Shown: positions 1 to 7,841 of the stretch, one piece after another
How the letters are laid out: each line of letters begins with the position of its first letter
Position numbering within the stretch: the stretch's first letter is position 1
NCBI GenBank assembly: GCA_016196925.1
Contig: JACPWS010000048.1
Location: forward strand, 1-32,066
DNA length: 32,066 bases
Source: Burkholderiales bacterium
Lineage (GTDB): Bacteria > Pseudomonadota > Gammaproteobacteria > Burkholderiales > Burkholderiaceae_D
Reading direction: 5' to 3'
The notes under the pieces: generated by a model
What the model was told of the DNA's origin: nothing
Seen by the model: the letters and a program-made list of their open reading frames with translations, nothing else
The model's database searches: none
Made by a program: the position numbers and the translations under genes

Positions 1-568
1 ACCATCACCGCTTAACCTCAACGTCGCCCATCCATTTTAGGGTAGGGCGAGTATCGCCTGCATCCCTGCCATTCTGATATTTCGGCTCTTCACGTCGTCA
101 TTTTTTTACGAATGGAATGTTTGTGCAACATTCAGGCTAGATTCCTCGGTTGGACAGGTTCGAGTGTGCGCTTTTCCGACTTTCTGGCAAGGCGCGACGA
201 CGACACAACCTCGATGTTGCAAGGAGGAGCAACGCAGCCAGGGAGTCGGAGAAGTGTGCAATCGAGCCTGTAGCGTTCTCACCCAAATGGTGAACGACTT
301 GAGTGCCGTTATTTTTAAACATATCAATCACTTATCGAAGCTAAGTAGCGGTCAACTGAGGAATCTAGGTTCAATGTAGCAGCCAAGCTGCAATACAAAA
401 TACCAAATGGCGCATCGCCGGCCGAACAAGATTTTGCGGCTTACGCGCTTAGCGACGGTAGTCTGTTGCGAGATTGCTGCACGTAAGCGATCAGCGGCCG
501 CTGCTGCGCTGGTGTCTGTTAAATCATGCTAATGTGCGCTTACCGGTTTTTCAGTCAGTCATGCACCC
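1..568. other. Gene-poor stretch upstream of phnM
   Basis: No convincing coding region is visible. Several overlapping short open frames exist on both strands (for example around 106-379), but none has a recognisable domain, a good ribosome binding site or a codon pattern like the neighbouring genes. The base composition is noticeably less GC-rich than the flanking phnM gene. A 7-bp inverted pair, GTAAGCG at 483-489 and CGCTTAC at 537-543, lies just before phnM; its meaning is unknown. The stretch may hold decayed coding sequence or the phnM leader. Confidence 0.5.
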
Positions 569-1720
569 ATGAATTTCACGTTTTCCGACGCTACTTTCCG
601 CAACGCCCGCATCGTCACCGCCGATGCGGTGTTTACCGGCTCGCTCAGCACCAGCCAGGGTTTGATTTCCGCCCTGCACGCCGGCGCCGGCGGCCTGGCC
701 GGCGAAGACTGGCAAGGCGATTACCTGCTGCCCGGCCTGGTCGAAGTGCATACCGATAACCTGGAAAAACACTTGATGCCGCGCCCCAGGGTAGACTGGC
801 CGGTGTTGCCGGCGATCGTCGCGCACGATGCGCAGATCGCGGCGGCCGGCATCACTTCCGTGCTCGATGCGATTTCGGTCGGCGATATCGACCCCGACAT
901 CGTGCGGCTGCAGGCGCTGGCCGCTTGCACCAGCAGTTTGCGCGCGGCCGCCGCGGCCGGCGTCTTGCGCGCCGATCATTTCCTGCACCTGCGGCTGGAG
1001 CTGGCCGAGCCGGAACTGCTGCCGCTGTTTGAACCCTTCCTGGCCGACGACAGGCTCAAGCTGGTGTCGCTGATGGACCACACGCCGGGCCAGCGCCAGT
1101 GGACCGATTTGTCGCATTACCGCGTGTACGTGACCGGCAAGCGCGGCTGGAGCGAGCAAAAAGTCGACCAGATGCTGGACCGTCTGCTCGAGCGCCAGCA
1201 GCGTTACGTCGCCGCCAACCGCCGCCAGATCATCGCTCTGTGCCGGCGCCAGGCGCAGCCGATCCCGCTCGCGACCCACGACGACACCACTGCCGAGCAT
1301 GTGCACGAAGGCGTGGCGGAAGGCGTCTCGATTTCCGAGTTCCCCACCACCCTGCTGGCGGCGCGCTCGGCGCGCGAGCACGGCTTGTCTATCGTCATGG
1401 GCGCGCCGAATCGCGTGCGCGGCGGCTCGCATTCCGGCAATGTCTCGGCCGGCGAACTGGCGCGCCACGGCTTGCTCGATATCTTGTCGTCCGATTACGT
1501 GCCGGCCAGCCTGCTGCAAGCGGCCTTCCTGCTGCAAGAGGATGGTTATAAGCTGCCGCAGGCGATCGCCACCGTCAGCCGCACGCCGGCGCGTCTGACC
1601 GGCTTGTACGACAGAGGCGAGATCGCCACCGGCTTGCGCGCCGATTTTATCCGCGTCAGATTGCTGCACGACGTGCCGCTCGTGCTCGGGGTCTGGAAGC
1701 AGGGGCGGCAGATCGCCTGA
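569..1720 (+). CDS. phnM: PhnM, alpha-D-ribose 1-methylphosphonate 5-triphosphate diphosphatase
   Basis: PhnM removes pyrophosphate from ribose 1-methylphosphonate 5-triphosphate to give the 5-phosphate that the C-P lyase core cleaves, in the cytoplasmic phosphonate pathway. The 383-residue protein has the family's usual length and an amidohydrolase fold. Visible metal-site residues are the HTDNLEKH motif near residue 61, a DHTPGQ motif near 170, THDDT near 236, the GAPNRVRGGSHSGN block near 279 and an SSDY motif near 307. All look intact, so the enzyme should be active. The ATG at 569 has no clear Shine-Dalgarno sequence. No other phn gene lies in the window: 568 gene-free bases precede it and an unrelated convergent gene follows. 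It is either an orphan or the last gene of a cluster further left. Family assignment is secure; pathway context is incomplete. Confidence 0.93.
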   Translation: MNFTFSDATFRNARIVTADAVFTGSLSTSQGLISALHAGAGGLAGEDWQGDYLLPGLVEVHTDNLEKHLMPRPRVDWPVLPAIVAHDAQIAAAGITSVLDAISVGDIDPDIVRLQALAACTSSLRAAAAAGVLRADHFLHLRLELAEPELLPLFEPFLADDRLKLVSLMDHTPGQRQWTDLSHYRVYVTGKRGWSEQKVDQMLDRLLERQQRYVAANRRQIIALCRRQAQPIPLATHDDTTAEHVHEGVAEGVSISEFPTTLLAARSAREHGLSIVMGAPNRVRGGSHSGNVSAGELARHGLLDILSSDYVPASLLQAAFLLQEDGYKLPQAIATVSRTPARLTGLYDRGEIATGLRADFIRVRLLHDVPLVLGVWKQGRQIA

Positions 1721-1794
1721 GCGGCGCGGCGATGGCAGCGCTTTGTATGCCGGCGATGGTCTGAGCGATCGCTAACGCCGCGCATCAGGGAACT

Positions 1795-2367
1795 TCATAG
1801 ATTCCCGCAAGTCATCGCCACCGGAGGCGGCGTTAACTCTGGCAATTCGCCGGGTTTCCTGTGGCGTATGCAATAGGTGCCGTAGGGGGTAATCACCTTG
1901 GTGACCGGGCGGCCATCGAATTGGAAGCGGTGCTCTTCGCGCATGCCTTCGCGTATCGTCGTAGCCGATTCTGCTATTTTCTTTCTCAAGACAAGATAAG
2001 GCGAGGCTGGCGGCTGGGCGGAAAATTTCTCTTGCCTGGTGAAATCGTTCTGCATGCGCTGACTGATTTTTTCTACGTCGAGATTCAGGTCGGGCGATGC
2101 CGCTGCGCCGGCTGTTTGCGTGGTGCTGTCGGCTGGCGTGGCGGGCGCGATTCGATCAGGTGCAGGCGCGGTCTGATGCGCTCGCTCGCTTGCCGCGGCC
2201 GGCGTTTTTTTTCTGACCCTGGGTGGCGGGTCTGCCGCCTCAAGCCGGGGCCTGGACGGCTGAGCTGTTTCGACGGAAATGATCTGAAGCGTCAACCGAG
2301 GCAAGTCCCTGGCCGGGTCGCGCCGCTGGTCGCTGTGCGGCCACAGCAGAAACAGGCCCAGGTGCAT
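1795..2367 (-). CDS. Unknown membrane-anchored protein with Pro/Ala-rich linker; start uncertain
   Basis: I do not recognise the family. From the only in-frame ATG (2367) the protein has 190 residues: a hydrophobic stretch, a long Pro/Ala/Thr-rich linker (about 35-95), a charged segment and a conserved-looking C-terminus containing TPYGTYC and MTCGNL with two cysteines. The frame stays open upstream to about 2490. The codons just before the ATG encode more hydrophobic residues (EWLLFAGIAA), which complete a normal membrane helix, so the true start is probably upstream. There is no in-frame ATG, GTG, TTG or CTG there. An ATA at 2424-2422 sits six bases after AGGGAG (2436-2431), and an ATT lies at 2418-2416. 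The layout (one N-terminal helix, proline-rich spacer, small C-terminal domain) suggests an inner-membrane protein with a periplasmic domain. It is convergent with phnM. Confidence 0.65.
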   Translation of the reverse strand: MHLGLFLLWPHSDQRRDPARDLPRLTLQIISVETAQPSRPRLEAADPPPRVRKKTPAAASERAHQTAPAPDRIAPATPADSTTQTAGAAASPDLNLDVEKISQRMQNDFTRQEKFSAQPPASPYLVLRKKIAESATTIREGMREEHRFQFDGRPVTKVITPYGTYCIRHRKPGELPELTPPPVAMTCGNL

Positions 2368-2424
2368 GGCGGCGATGCCGGCGAACAGCAGCCATTCAGA
2401 TGGCGAAGACGATAGAATTTTTAT

Positions 2425-2605
2425 ACCAAACTCCCTGACTGGGCTGAGCGGCTTAGTTGGACAGCACGCTCTGGAGCAGGTTCCGCCTCGCTATCTCTAC
2501 TGCAACTCGGAAAGGCGCAGCCGCGTTGCGCCGCATGACGGCGATGGCAAGGTTTCACCGCCTGACAATCCGGCTGCCGCTGAAATTGCGTCAAAAACGC
2601 TGAAA
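2425..2605. other. Intergenic stretch between the unknown protein and repeat A
   Basis: Together with repeat A this makes a gap of about 325 bases between the ATG of the leftward unknown gene (2367) and the stop of the kinase gene (2693). It presumably holds the promoter of the unknown gene. A plus-strand frame (2366-2638) crosses it, but it has no start signal, domain or plausible codon use, so I do not call it. I see no hairpin terminator for the kinase other than the repeat itself. Confidence 0.4.
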
Positions 2606-2688
2606 ATATACTCCCTCCCAGTATTGTGTAGAGTCTAATGAATCCGCTGACGACAGGGCGATTTTTATAAAAACAGGGGGGAGTATAT
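2606..2688 (+). repeat. Dispersed element, copy A (83 bp, inverted termini)
   Basis: The left end reads ATATACTCCCTCCC (2606-2619) and the right end GGGGGGAGTATAT (2676-2688). These are inverted copies with a single mismatch over 13 bases, so the element resembles a very small MITE-like or REP-like unit. The left end also contains TACT-N7-AGTA (2609-2623) around a C-rich tract. Copy B at 12392-12473 aligns along the whole length in the same orientation, with roughly three quarters of positions identical by eye. Copy A starts four bases beyond the kinase stop codon and could act as its 3' end. No clear target-site duplication is visible. Confidence 0.75.
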
Positions 2689-2692
2689 CCTC

Positions 2693-4126
2693 TCACTTGC
2701 CCTGGCTCTTCACCACCGTCACCGTGCATTCGGCTTCCGCCACCACTTGCGCCGAGACGCTGCCGAGATAGCGGCGGATTGCCGAGCTGCCGCGCGAGCC
2801 GATGATGATGTGGTCGACCCGGTTGTTGTGGGCGTAATCGACGATGGCGGCGGCCGGGTCGGGCGCTTCCAGCACGTGGAAGGTGATCTTGTCGGGGGCG
2901 AGGCTCAGCGGCCTGGCCCAGTGCTTGAGCTCGACCAGTTGCCTGACGTGGATGTTTTCGCCTTGCTGTATCAGGCTTTCGTCCATGCCGAGGCGGCTGG
3001 TCTTGCGTATGGTGAGGCAAGCCAGGCGCGCGCCCGGTTCGGTTTGCAGCATGCGGCGCGTGACGGCGCGCAGGTTTTCGGCCAGGCTGGCCGAGCCGTG
3101 CGCGAGGTCGAGCGCGGCGACGATGATGGGCGCTTGCGCGAGTTGCTCCGAGACGCTGTGCTGCAGCAGCGGTTCGGCGCCGGCCGCCTGGAAGCGCCGC
3201 TTGAGTACGGCCAGGTAGCCGTCCTGGCCGCTTTTTTCGGCGCGCGCGGTCAGGGTCAGCTGATCCGGATGCTGCAACAGAAACGCGAGCTGGGCGGCGG
3301 TGTCGAAGCGCGCTTGCGGCGCCACTTCCAGGCAGCGCAGGATGATTTCCTGCAGCCACGGCGGAATCGCCGGATTGTGGCTGCGCGGCGGCAGCGGGTC
3401 GCGGTACAGGCGCTGCTTCAGGCCGGAAACCGAAGTCGGATGGCCGTAAGGCCGTTGGCCGGTGGCCAGGTGATATAGCAGCACGCCGAGCGCAAACAAG
3501 TCGCTGCGCGGTTCGTTGCGTACGCCCAGTACTTGTTCCGGCGCGATATACGGGCCGGTGCCGAGCGGCAGACGGAATTCTTCGTCGAGCAAATCGGGCA
3601 GACGGTCGTGGCGCGACAAGCCGTAGTCGATCAGCACTACCGTGCCGTCGGCGCGGAACAGGATATTGCTCGGTTTGATGTCGAGATGGATCACGTGCTG
3701 CCTGTGCAAATCCTGCAGCGCGTGGGCGACCCGTATCCCGAGGCTGACCACTTCGTCCAGCGGCAGCGGCGCGTGCTCAAAGCGGCTGCGCAGCGAGTCG
3801 CCGGCTATCTGTTCCATCACGATATACGGCTGGGCGTCGAAGTCGCCGCAGCCGAAATAGCGCGGCACATGCGGGCCTTTCAGCTTGGGCATGATCATCT
3901 GCTCGACTTCGAAGGCGACGATCGCGGTCGGGTCGTCGCTGACATACAGCAGCGGCACCTTCATCAGCATGGCCGGCGCGGGGCCGTCTTCCGGCTTGAC
4001 ATCGCGCCGGCGCAGATCGCTCACGCGCCACAGCGCGGCCATGCCGCCGGTATGCAGTTTTTCTTCCAGACGGTAGCCGTCGAATTCCATCCCCGCCTGC
4101 AGGCGCTGATGCGTGGCGGAATTCAT
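2693..4126 (-). CDS. Serine/threonine protein kinase fused to a universal stress protein domain
   Basis: A two-domain cytoplasmic protein of 477 residues. Residues about 15-290 form a Hanks-type kinase: a glycine-loop remnant (HTGGMAALW, about 25-33), the ATP lysine K56 in MLMKV, the catalytic loop HLDIKPSN (147-154, with HLD in place of HRD), a metal-binding DYG in place of DFG (167-169), and GTGPYIAPE ahead of helix F. All essential catalytic residues are present. Residues about 335-475 form a universal stress protein domain ending in the nucleotide-binding GSRGSS motif. There is no membrane segment, so it is not a receptor kinase. The ATG follows the stop of the upstream phosphoesterase gene with no gap (TGAATG), implying translational coupling. 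Substrate and signal are unknown; the USP domain may sense ATP/AMP or stress, which is inference. Confidence 0.9.
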   Translation of the reverse strand: MNSATHQRLQAGMEFDGYRLEEKLHTGGMAALWRVSDLRRRDVKPEDGPAPAMLMKVPLLYVSDDPTAIVAFEVEQMIMPKLKGPHVPRYFGCGDFDAQPYIVMEQIAGDSLRSRFEHAPLPLDEVVSLGIRVAHALQDLHRQHVIHLDIKPSNILFRADGTVVLIDYGLSRHDRLPDLLDEEFRLPLGTGPYIAPEQVLGVRNEPRSDLFALGVLLYHLATGQRPYGHPTSVSGLKQRLYRDPLPPRSHNPAIPPWLQEIILRCLEVAPQARFDTAAQLAFLLQHPDQLTLTARAEKSGQDGYLAVLKRRFQAAGAEPLLQHSVSEQLAQAPIIVAALDLAHGSASLAENLRAVTRRMLQTEPGARLACLTIRKTSRLGMDESLIQQGENIHVRQLVELKHWARPLSLAPDKITFHVLEAPDPAAAIVDYAHNNRVDHIIIGSRGSSAIRRYLGSVSAQVVAEAECTVTVVKSQGK

Positions 4127-4870
4127 TCAGACCCCGCTCAGCAGGCGCTGCGCCAGGCTGGCCGGCAAGCCGGCCGCCAGCACCTTGGCGGCGGCGGTTT
4201 CGTTATCGTAGGGCACGCGGTAATACGTCAGTTCTTGCGTCTCAGTATCGAAAGTCGCATAGCAGGCGGCCGGACTGCCGTCGCGCGGCTGGCCGACTGC
4301 GCCAGGGATCACCAGCCAGCGTCTTTGCTTGCTGAGCGGGATGCCGTGTTCCGGCGTCGGCAGAAATTCGCCGGTCTTGCCGGTCAGCGTCATGTGATAC
4401 AGGCCGGGCGTGTGAACGTGGCCGCAAAACGTGATCGCCGCCCTGGTCGCATGCATGCTGCGCGTCGCTTCCATGACGCCATCGACGTATTCCCATTTCT
4501 CGGGCGCCCAGGCATTGGCGTGCACCAGTAAGAGTTCTTGCCAGGCTATCCGATACGGCAGCGCGCGGATGAATTCCAGGTGTTCCGGCCGCAGTTGCGT
4601 GCGCGTCCACTCGACCGCCTGGCGCGCCACCGGATTCATGCCTTGCTTCTCATCCTGCAAGACGCCGAGATCGTGATTGCCGATCAGCACCCAGGCCCCG
4701 CGTTTGACGTAATCGATGACGGTATCGAGCACCCAGACCGGGTCGGCGCCGTAGCCGACCAGGTCGCCGAGAAACGCATAGCGCGTCACGCTTTTCTGCT
4801 CGGCATGCGCCAGGCAGGCGGCGAGCGCCTCGCGGTTGGAATGAAGGTCGGTCAGGAAAGCGATCAGCAT
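4127..4870 (-). CDS. Calcineurin-like metallophosphoesterase
   Basis: A 247-residue member of the YfcE/MJ0936-like or PP2A-like metallophosphoesterase class. All signature metal ligands are visible: TDLHSN (D8, H10), FLGDLVGYG (D36), GNHD (N65, H66), VHAN (H117) and GHVH (H151, H153). It is soluble, with no signal peptide. The gene lies immediately upstream of the kinase-USP gene and shares a TGAATG junction with it. It could be a protein phosphatase that opposes the kinase, or a nucleotide or cyclic-nucleotide phosphodiesterase; the sequence alone does not decide. A TAGAAT -10-like hexamer lies in the short gap between this gene and queC, but I see no good -35. Confidence 0.9.
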   Translation of the reverse strand: MLIAFLTDLHSNREALAACLAHAEQKSVTRYAFLGDLVGYGADPVWVLDTVIDYVKRGAWVLIGNHDLGVLQDEKQGMNPVARQAVEWTRTQLRPEHLEFIRALPYRIAWQELLLVHANAWAPEKWEYVDGVMEATRSMHATRAAITFCGHVHTPGLYHMTLTGKTGEFLPTPEHGIPLSKQRRWLVIPGAVGQPRDGSPAACYATFDTETQELTYYRVPYDNETAAAKVLAAGLPASLAQRLLSGV

Positions 4871-4958
4871 GGCGACGGCAGCCGGAAGGTTTGCAATAAA
4901 TTCATTCTAGCCCAGCGATCTAACGACAGGCTTACAAGCAGCAAGCTAAGCCCGGCGC

Positions 4959-5672
4959 CTAGAATTCGCCGGCAAGGTATTGCTCATAACCGCGCGCGCG
5001 CAGGGCGCAGGCCGGGCAAGTGCCGCAGCCGTGGCCCCAGTCGTGCAACAGGCCGCGCTCGCCGAGGTAACAGGTATGGGTATCGGTGCGTATCAGGTCG
5101 ACCAGCGCCGAGCCGCCCAGGTGCTCGGCCATTTGCCAGGTCTGCGCCTTGTTGATCCACATCAGCGGGGTTTCCAGCTTCAGGCGGGTCGCCATGCCGA
5201 GGTTCAGCGCGACTTGCAGCGCTTTCATGCTATCGTCGCGGCAATCGGGGTAGCCGGAATAATCGGTTTCGCACATGCCGCCGACCAGCACGTTCAAGCC
5301 GCGCCGGTAAGCCAGGGTGGCCGCCACCAGCATGAACATCAGGTTGCGCCCGGGAACGAAGGTGTTCGGCAAGCCGTTATCCTGCATTTCTATCGCGATA
5401 TCCTCGGTCATGGCCGTGTGCGACAGCTGCGAAATCAGCGAGAGGTCCAGCATATGGTCTTCGCCCAGCCGGCCTTGCCATTCCGGCGAAAACGCGCTGA
5501 TTTTTTCCAGCAGGGTAGGGCGCACCGTCAGCTCTATCGCGTGGCGCTGGCCGTAATCGTAGCCTATGGTCTCGACGCGCCGGTAGCGCGACAAGGCCCA
5601 GGCCAGGCAGGTGGTGGAATCCTGGCCGCCGCTGAAGAGTACCAGGGCGCCATCTTGCTTGCAATTGTTCAT
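4959..5672 (-). CDS. queC: 7-cyano-7-deazaguanine synthase QueC
   Basis: QueC converts 7-carboxy-7-deazaguanine to preQ0 using ATP and ammonia, in the cytoplasmic pathway to queuosine in tRNA. The 237-residue protein has the PP-loop motif SGGQDST (14-20) for ATP pyrophosphatase chemistry. It also has the family's C-terminal zinc site: Cys201 and the CGTCPAC group (Cys216, 219, 222). Length and motifs are normal. The start is the ATG at 5672, with no strong Shine-Dalgarno sequence. No other queuosine gene (queD, queE, queF) is adjacent, and I see no preQ1 riboswitch in the 172-base gap upstream. Confidence 0.97.
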   Translation of the reverse strand: MNNCKQDGALVLFSGGQDSTTCLAWALSRYRRVETIGYDYGQRHAIELTVRPTLLEKISAFSPEWQGRLGEDHMLDLSLISQLSHTAMTEDIAIEMQDNGLPNTFVPGRNLMFMLVAATLAYRRGLNVLVGGMCETDYSGYPDCRDDSMKALQVALNLGMATRLKLETPLMWINKAQTWQMAEHLGGSALVDLIRTDTHTCYLGERGLLHDWGHGCGTCPACALRARGYEQYLAGEF

Positions 5673-5844
5673 ATCGTGAAATAAAGAAATGTCCGCGGCG
5701 ATCGCCGCCGTAAGGCCGGCCGCAACCGCGGAACGGTGAGCTTGCGATGCAATGCATGTTAATGCCAGCCTGCATTATCCCCCAAAAAAAATTTCGCTTC
5801 CGCCCTATCCCGGTCGCGCTGGCAGCGCGGTGAGGCCGCCGGTT

Positions 5845-6564
5845 TCACTGTTTCTTCACACTCTCCAGCACCTGATCGACAAAATCGCCGTCGGCGTCGG
5901 AAAAGCGCAGGCGCACTGGATACCATTCCAGCGCCGGCGCCAGCCACAGTTCCAGTTGCTGGTCTTGCGAGTCGGGCGGCGGCGCCTTGACGATGTGGAT
6001 GGTGGCCAGCTCGCCGAGCGGGGTGCGCAGGGTTTCGCGCGCGCTGGCCTTGAAGGTCCACGGTTCGGCATCGCGCCGGCCGGCCACGAACATTTTCCAT
6101 TCGCTGCCCGCTTTGAGCTGGTCGGTGGCGGCGCGGATTTGCGCGATCAGTTGCCAGGTGGCGCTGCTGCGGTCTTGTTCGCCGCCTTTGATGGGGTAGG
6201 TTACAGCCGAGGCGGTAAACCGTATGGTCTTGCTGTTGCGTTCGAAACTGGTGATGGTAGCCGGTTTGCCGAAACGTTTTTCGATGAATTTATCGGGCGC
6301 CAGGCCATGTTCGTCTATGCCGCCCTGGCTGCTGGCGTCGAGGATTTTGCCGACCAGCATGGCGCGCGTTTCGGTCACGATGCTGTATTTCTGGTCGGCG
6401 CTCAGCTGCCATTTCACCAGTGCCGAGCCGCTCAGCGGCAGGCTGCTTTGCCTGGCTCTGATACTGTATTGCAATTCCGCGGACGGCGGCAGATTGAAGT
6501 CGGCGGACCGGGCGGCGCCGCTGAGGTAAGCGAGGGCCAGGGCAAGCGGGAAATGTGGACGCAT
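5845..6564 (-). CDS. DUF3108 domain protein, exported
   Basis: I chose the ATG at 6564 because it begins a clear signal peptide (MRPHFPLALALAYLSGAARSA) and lies one base after the stop of the upstream paralogue; the longer frame to 6660 would overlap that gene. The mature part, about 218 residues, matches the DUF3108 type: an N-terminal YSIRARQSSLPLSG-like strand region and a C-terminal LELWLAPALEWYPVRLR block. It is predicted to be periplasmic. The function of DUF3108 proteins is not established. The upstream gene ends in a matching block (LEIWLAPGHEWYPVQIR), so the two are tandem paralogues in one transcription unit. Confidence 0.85.
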   Translation of the reverse strand: MRPHFPLALALAYLSGAARSADFNLPPSAELQYSIRARQSSLPLSGSALVKWQLSADQKYSIVTETRAMLVGKILDASSQGGIDEHGLAPDKFIEKRFGKPATITSFERNSKTIRFTASAVTYPIKGGEQDRSSATWQLIAQIRAATDQLKAGSEWKMFVAGRRDAEPWTFKASARETLRTPLGELATIHIVKAPPPDSQDQQLELWLAPALEWYPVRLRFSDADGDFVDQVLESVKKQ

Positions 6565-6565
6565 A

Positions 6566-7648
6566 TTATTTTTCCGGAAAAACGGTGATTTTGGTGACGG
6601 TCTGGGTGGTGACCGCGCCGTTCGCTTCGGTATTGCGGATTTGCACCGGATACCATTCATGCCCGGGCGCCAGCCAGATTTCCAGCCGTGCGCGGTAAGA
6701 GCCGGGGCGCGGCGGCCGCTCCAGGCGCCAGGTCAGCAGCTTGCCTAGCCTGGTGTCGATTTCTTCCTGGCCGCTGACGACGAAGACGAAGGTGGCGGCC
6801 TCTCTTTCTTCGGCGACCTGGATCGCGATTTCGCGGCCGGCTACAAATTGCGCAGGATCGGCCCGGCCTATGCCGGCCAGTTGCATCAGGACGCTGGCCT
6901 TGTCCTGGGCGCCGTCCGCCAGCGCGACCGTGTCGGCGGAAGACGAAAAGCTGATGGACTTTTCTTGTGGCCGGAAATGGGTGGCGGTTTCGCTGCGGCT
7001 GCGCCGGGTTTCGGTGGTGGTGGCCGGCGCGATGCCGAAGCGGCCCAGGCTGCCTTCGCTGCGCAAACGGTATAGCTGGACCGATGTCAGCAGCAGGTCT
7101 AGCCCGGCCTCCACCTGCATGCGGTAGCGATTATCGCTGACTTCCCAGCTGATGTTGCCTACGCCGTACAGCGGATTGCGGTTCGGCTCGGTCCGGATCA
7201 GCTGCATGCTGAGCTGGACTGACGGCGGCGCGCTGACGCTGAATGGCGGTCTGACTTCCGCTTGAACTTCCGCTGCCGCTGCTTCCGGCAAGCTTGCCGC
7301 GGGCGCGTCCGCTGTCGCCGGCGCCTCTTTGGATGCAACGGAGGCAGGGACATGCATGGCATCCGGCATGGCGGGCGGCTGAGCCGCCGCTGCCGGCCTG
7401 GTCTGGACGGCGTGCCTGCGCGCTACGACAGCAGGCGTTCTTGCCGGCGCGGCCACCGTGTCCGGCTGAGCGCGGAAATGCACGCTGACCACGGGGGGCT
7501 GGCCGGCGCGCCGCAGTGGCTGCGGCGCCGTCGCCGCCAGCCACTGCAAAGCCGCCGCATGCAGGCCCAGAGCGGCGAGGAAAAACAGCGCGCCGCGGCG
7601 CAAGCGGCTGGCGTGCGGCAGGGGAAAGGGAGCGGTGGCGGCAATCAT
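6566..7648 (-). CDS. DUF3108 domain protein with membrane anchor and Pro/Ala-rich linker
   Basis: A 360-residue protein with an N-terminal hydrophobic segment (about 19-39), then about 100 residues rich in Ala, Pro and Val, then a DUF3108-type domain from about 135 to the end, closing with LEIWLAPGHEWYPVQIR and TVFPEK. The layout, one inner-membrane anchor plus an extended periplasmic spacer, recalls TonB-like proteins, but no TonB C-terminal domain is evident. It is followed after one base by a second DUF3108 gene. The pair may form a cell-envelope complex; function is unknown. Confidence 0.85.
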   Translation of the reverse strand: MIAATAPFPLPHASRLRRGALFFLAALGLHAAALQWLAATAPQPLRRAGQPPVVSVHFRAQPDTVAAPARTPAVVARRHAVQTRPAAAAQPPAMPDAMHVPASVASKEAPATADAPAASLPEAAAAEVQAEVRPPFSVSAPPSVQLSMQLIRTEPNRNPLYGVGNISWEVSDNRYRMQVEAGLDLLLTSVQLYRLRSEGSLGRFGIAPATTTETRRSRSETATHFRPQEKSISFSSSADTVALADGAQDKASVLMQLAGIGRADPAQFVAGREIAIQVAEEREAATFVFVVSGQEEIDTRLGKLLTWRLERPPRPGSYRARLEIWLAPGHEWYPVQIRNTEANGAVTTQTVTKITVFPEK

Positions 7649-7767
7649 GGCGCTAGTGTAAACGCTTGCCGCCGCCGGCAGGATGACGGCAGCCTATTCG
7701 GGCGGCACTTGCGGCGACATAAACGGGTGCTAAACGGGCGCTAAGCGCACGCTTTTTCGCGACGCGA

Positions 7768-7796
7768 TTGACGGCTTTGCCGACCTCATGCAAGAT
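7768..7796 (+). promoter_or_regulatory. Possible sigma-70 promoter for phaM
   Basis: TTGACG at 7768-7773 is followed by a 17-base spacer and CAAGAT at 7791-7796. The -35 is good but the -10 matches consensus at only three positions. It is placed suitably, about 45 bases before the phaM start. This is a weak prediction. Confidence 0.3.
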
Positions 7797-7841
7797 GGAT
7801 AAGCCTCGAACGAATCACTCACCAGACTAAGGAAAAATGCG

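Noticed and set aside
106-379. Overlapping short frames on both strands upstream of phnM
   Set aside because: Mutually exclusive, no ribosome binding site, no family resemblance; not enough to call a gene or a pseudogene.
483-543. GTAAGCG...CGCTTAC inverted pair as the ends of an IS66-like insertion remnant
   Set aside because: Only seven bases match, the enclosed 47 bases have no transposase remnant, and such a short pair can arise by chance.
551-1669. Long minus-strand open frame opposite phnM
   Set aside because: Arg/Gln/Ala-rich shadow of a GC-rich gene; no domain, and phnM on the plus strand has clear catalytic motifs.
2366-2638. 90-codon plus-strand frame between the unknown gene and the kinase
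   Set aside because: Overlaps the better-supported leftward gene and runs into repeat A; no start signal or domain.
5673-5844. preQ1 riboswitch upstream of queC
   Set aside because: No preQ1-I or preQ1-II core motif could be found in the leader on the minus strand.
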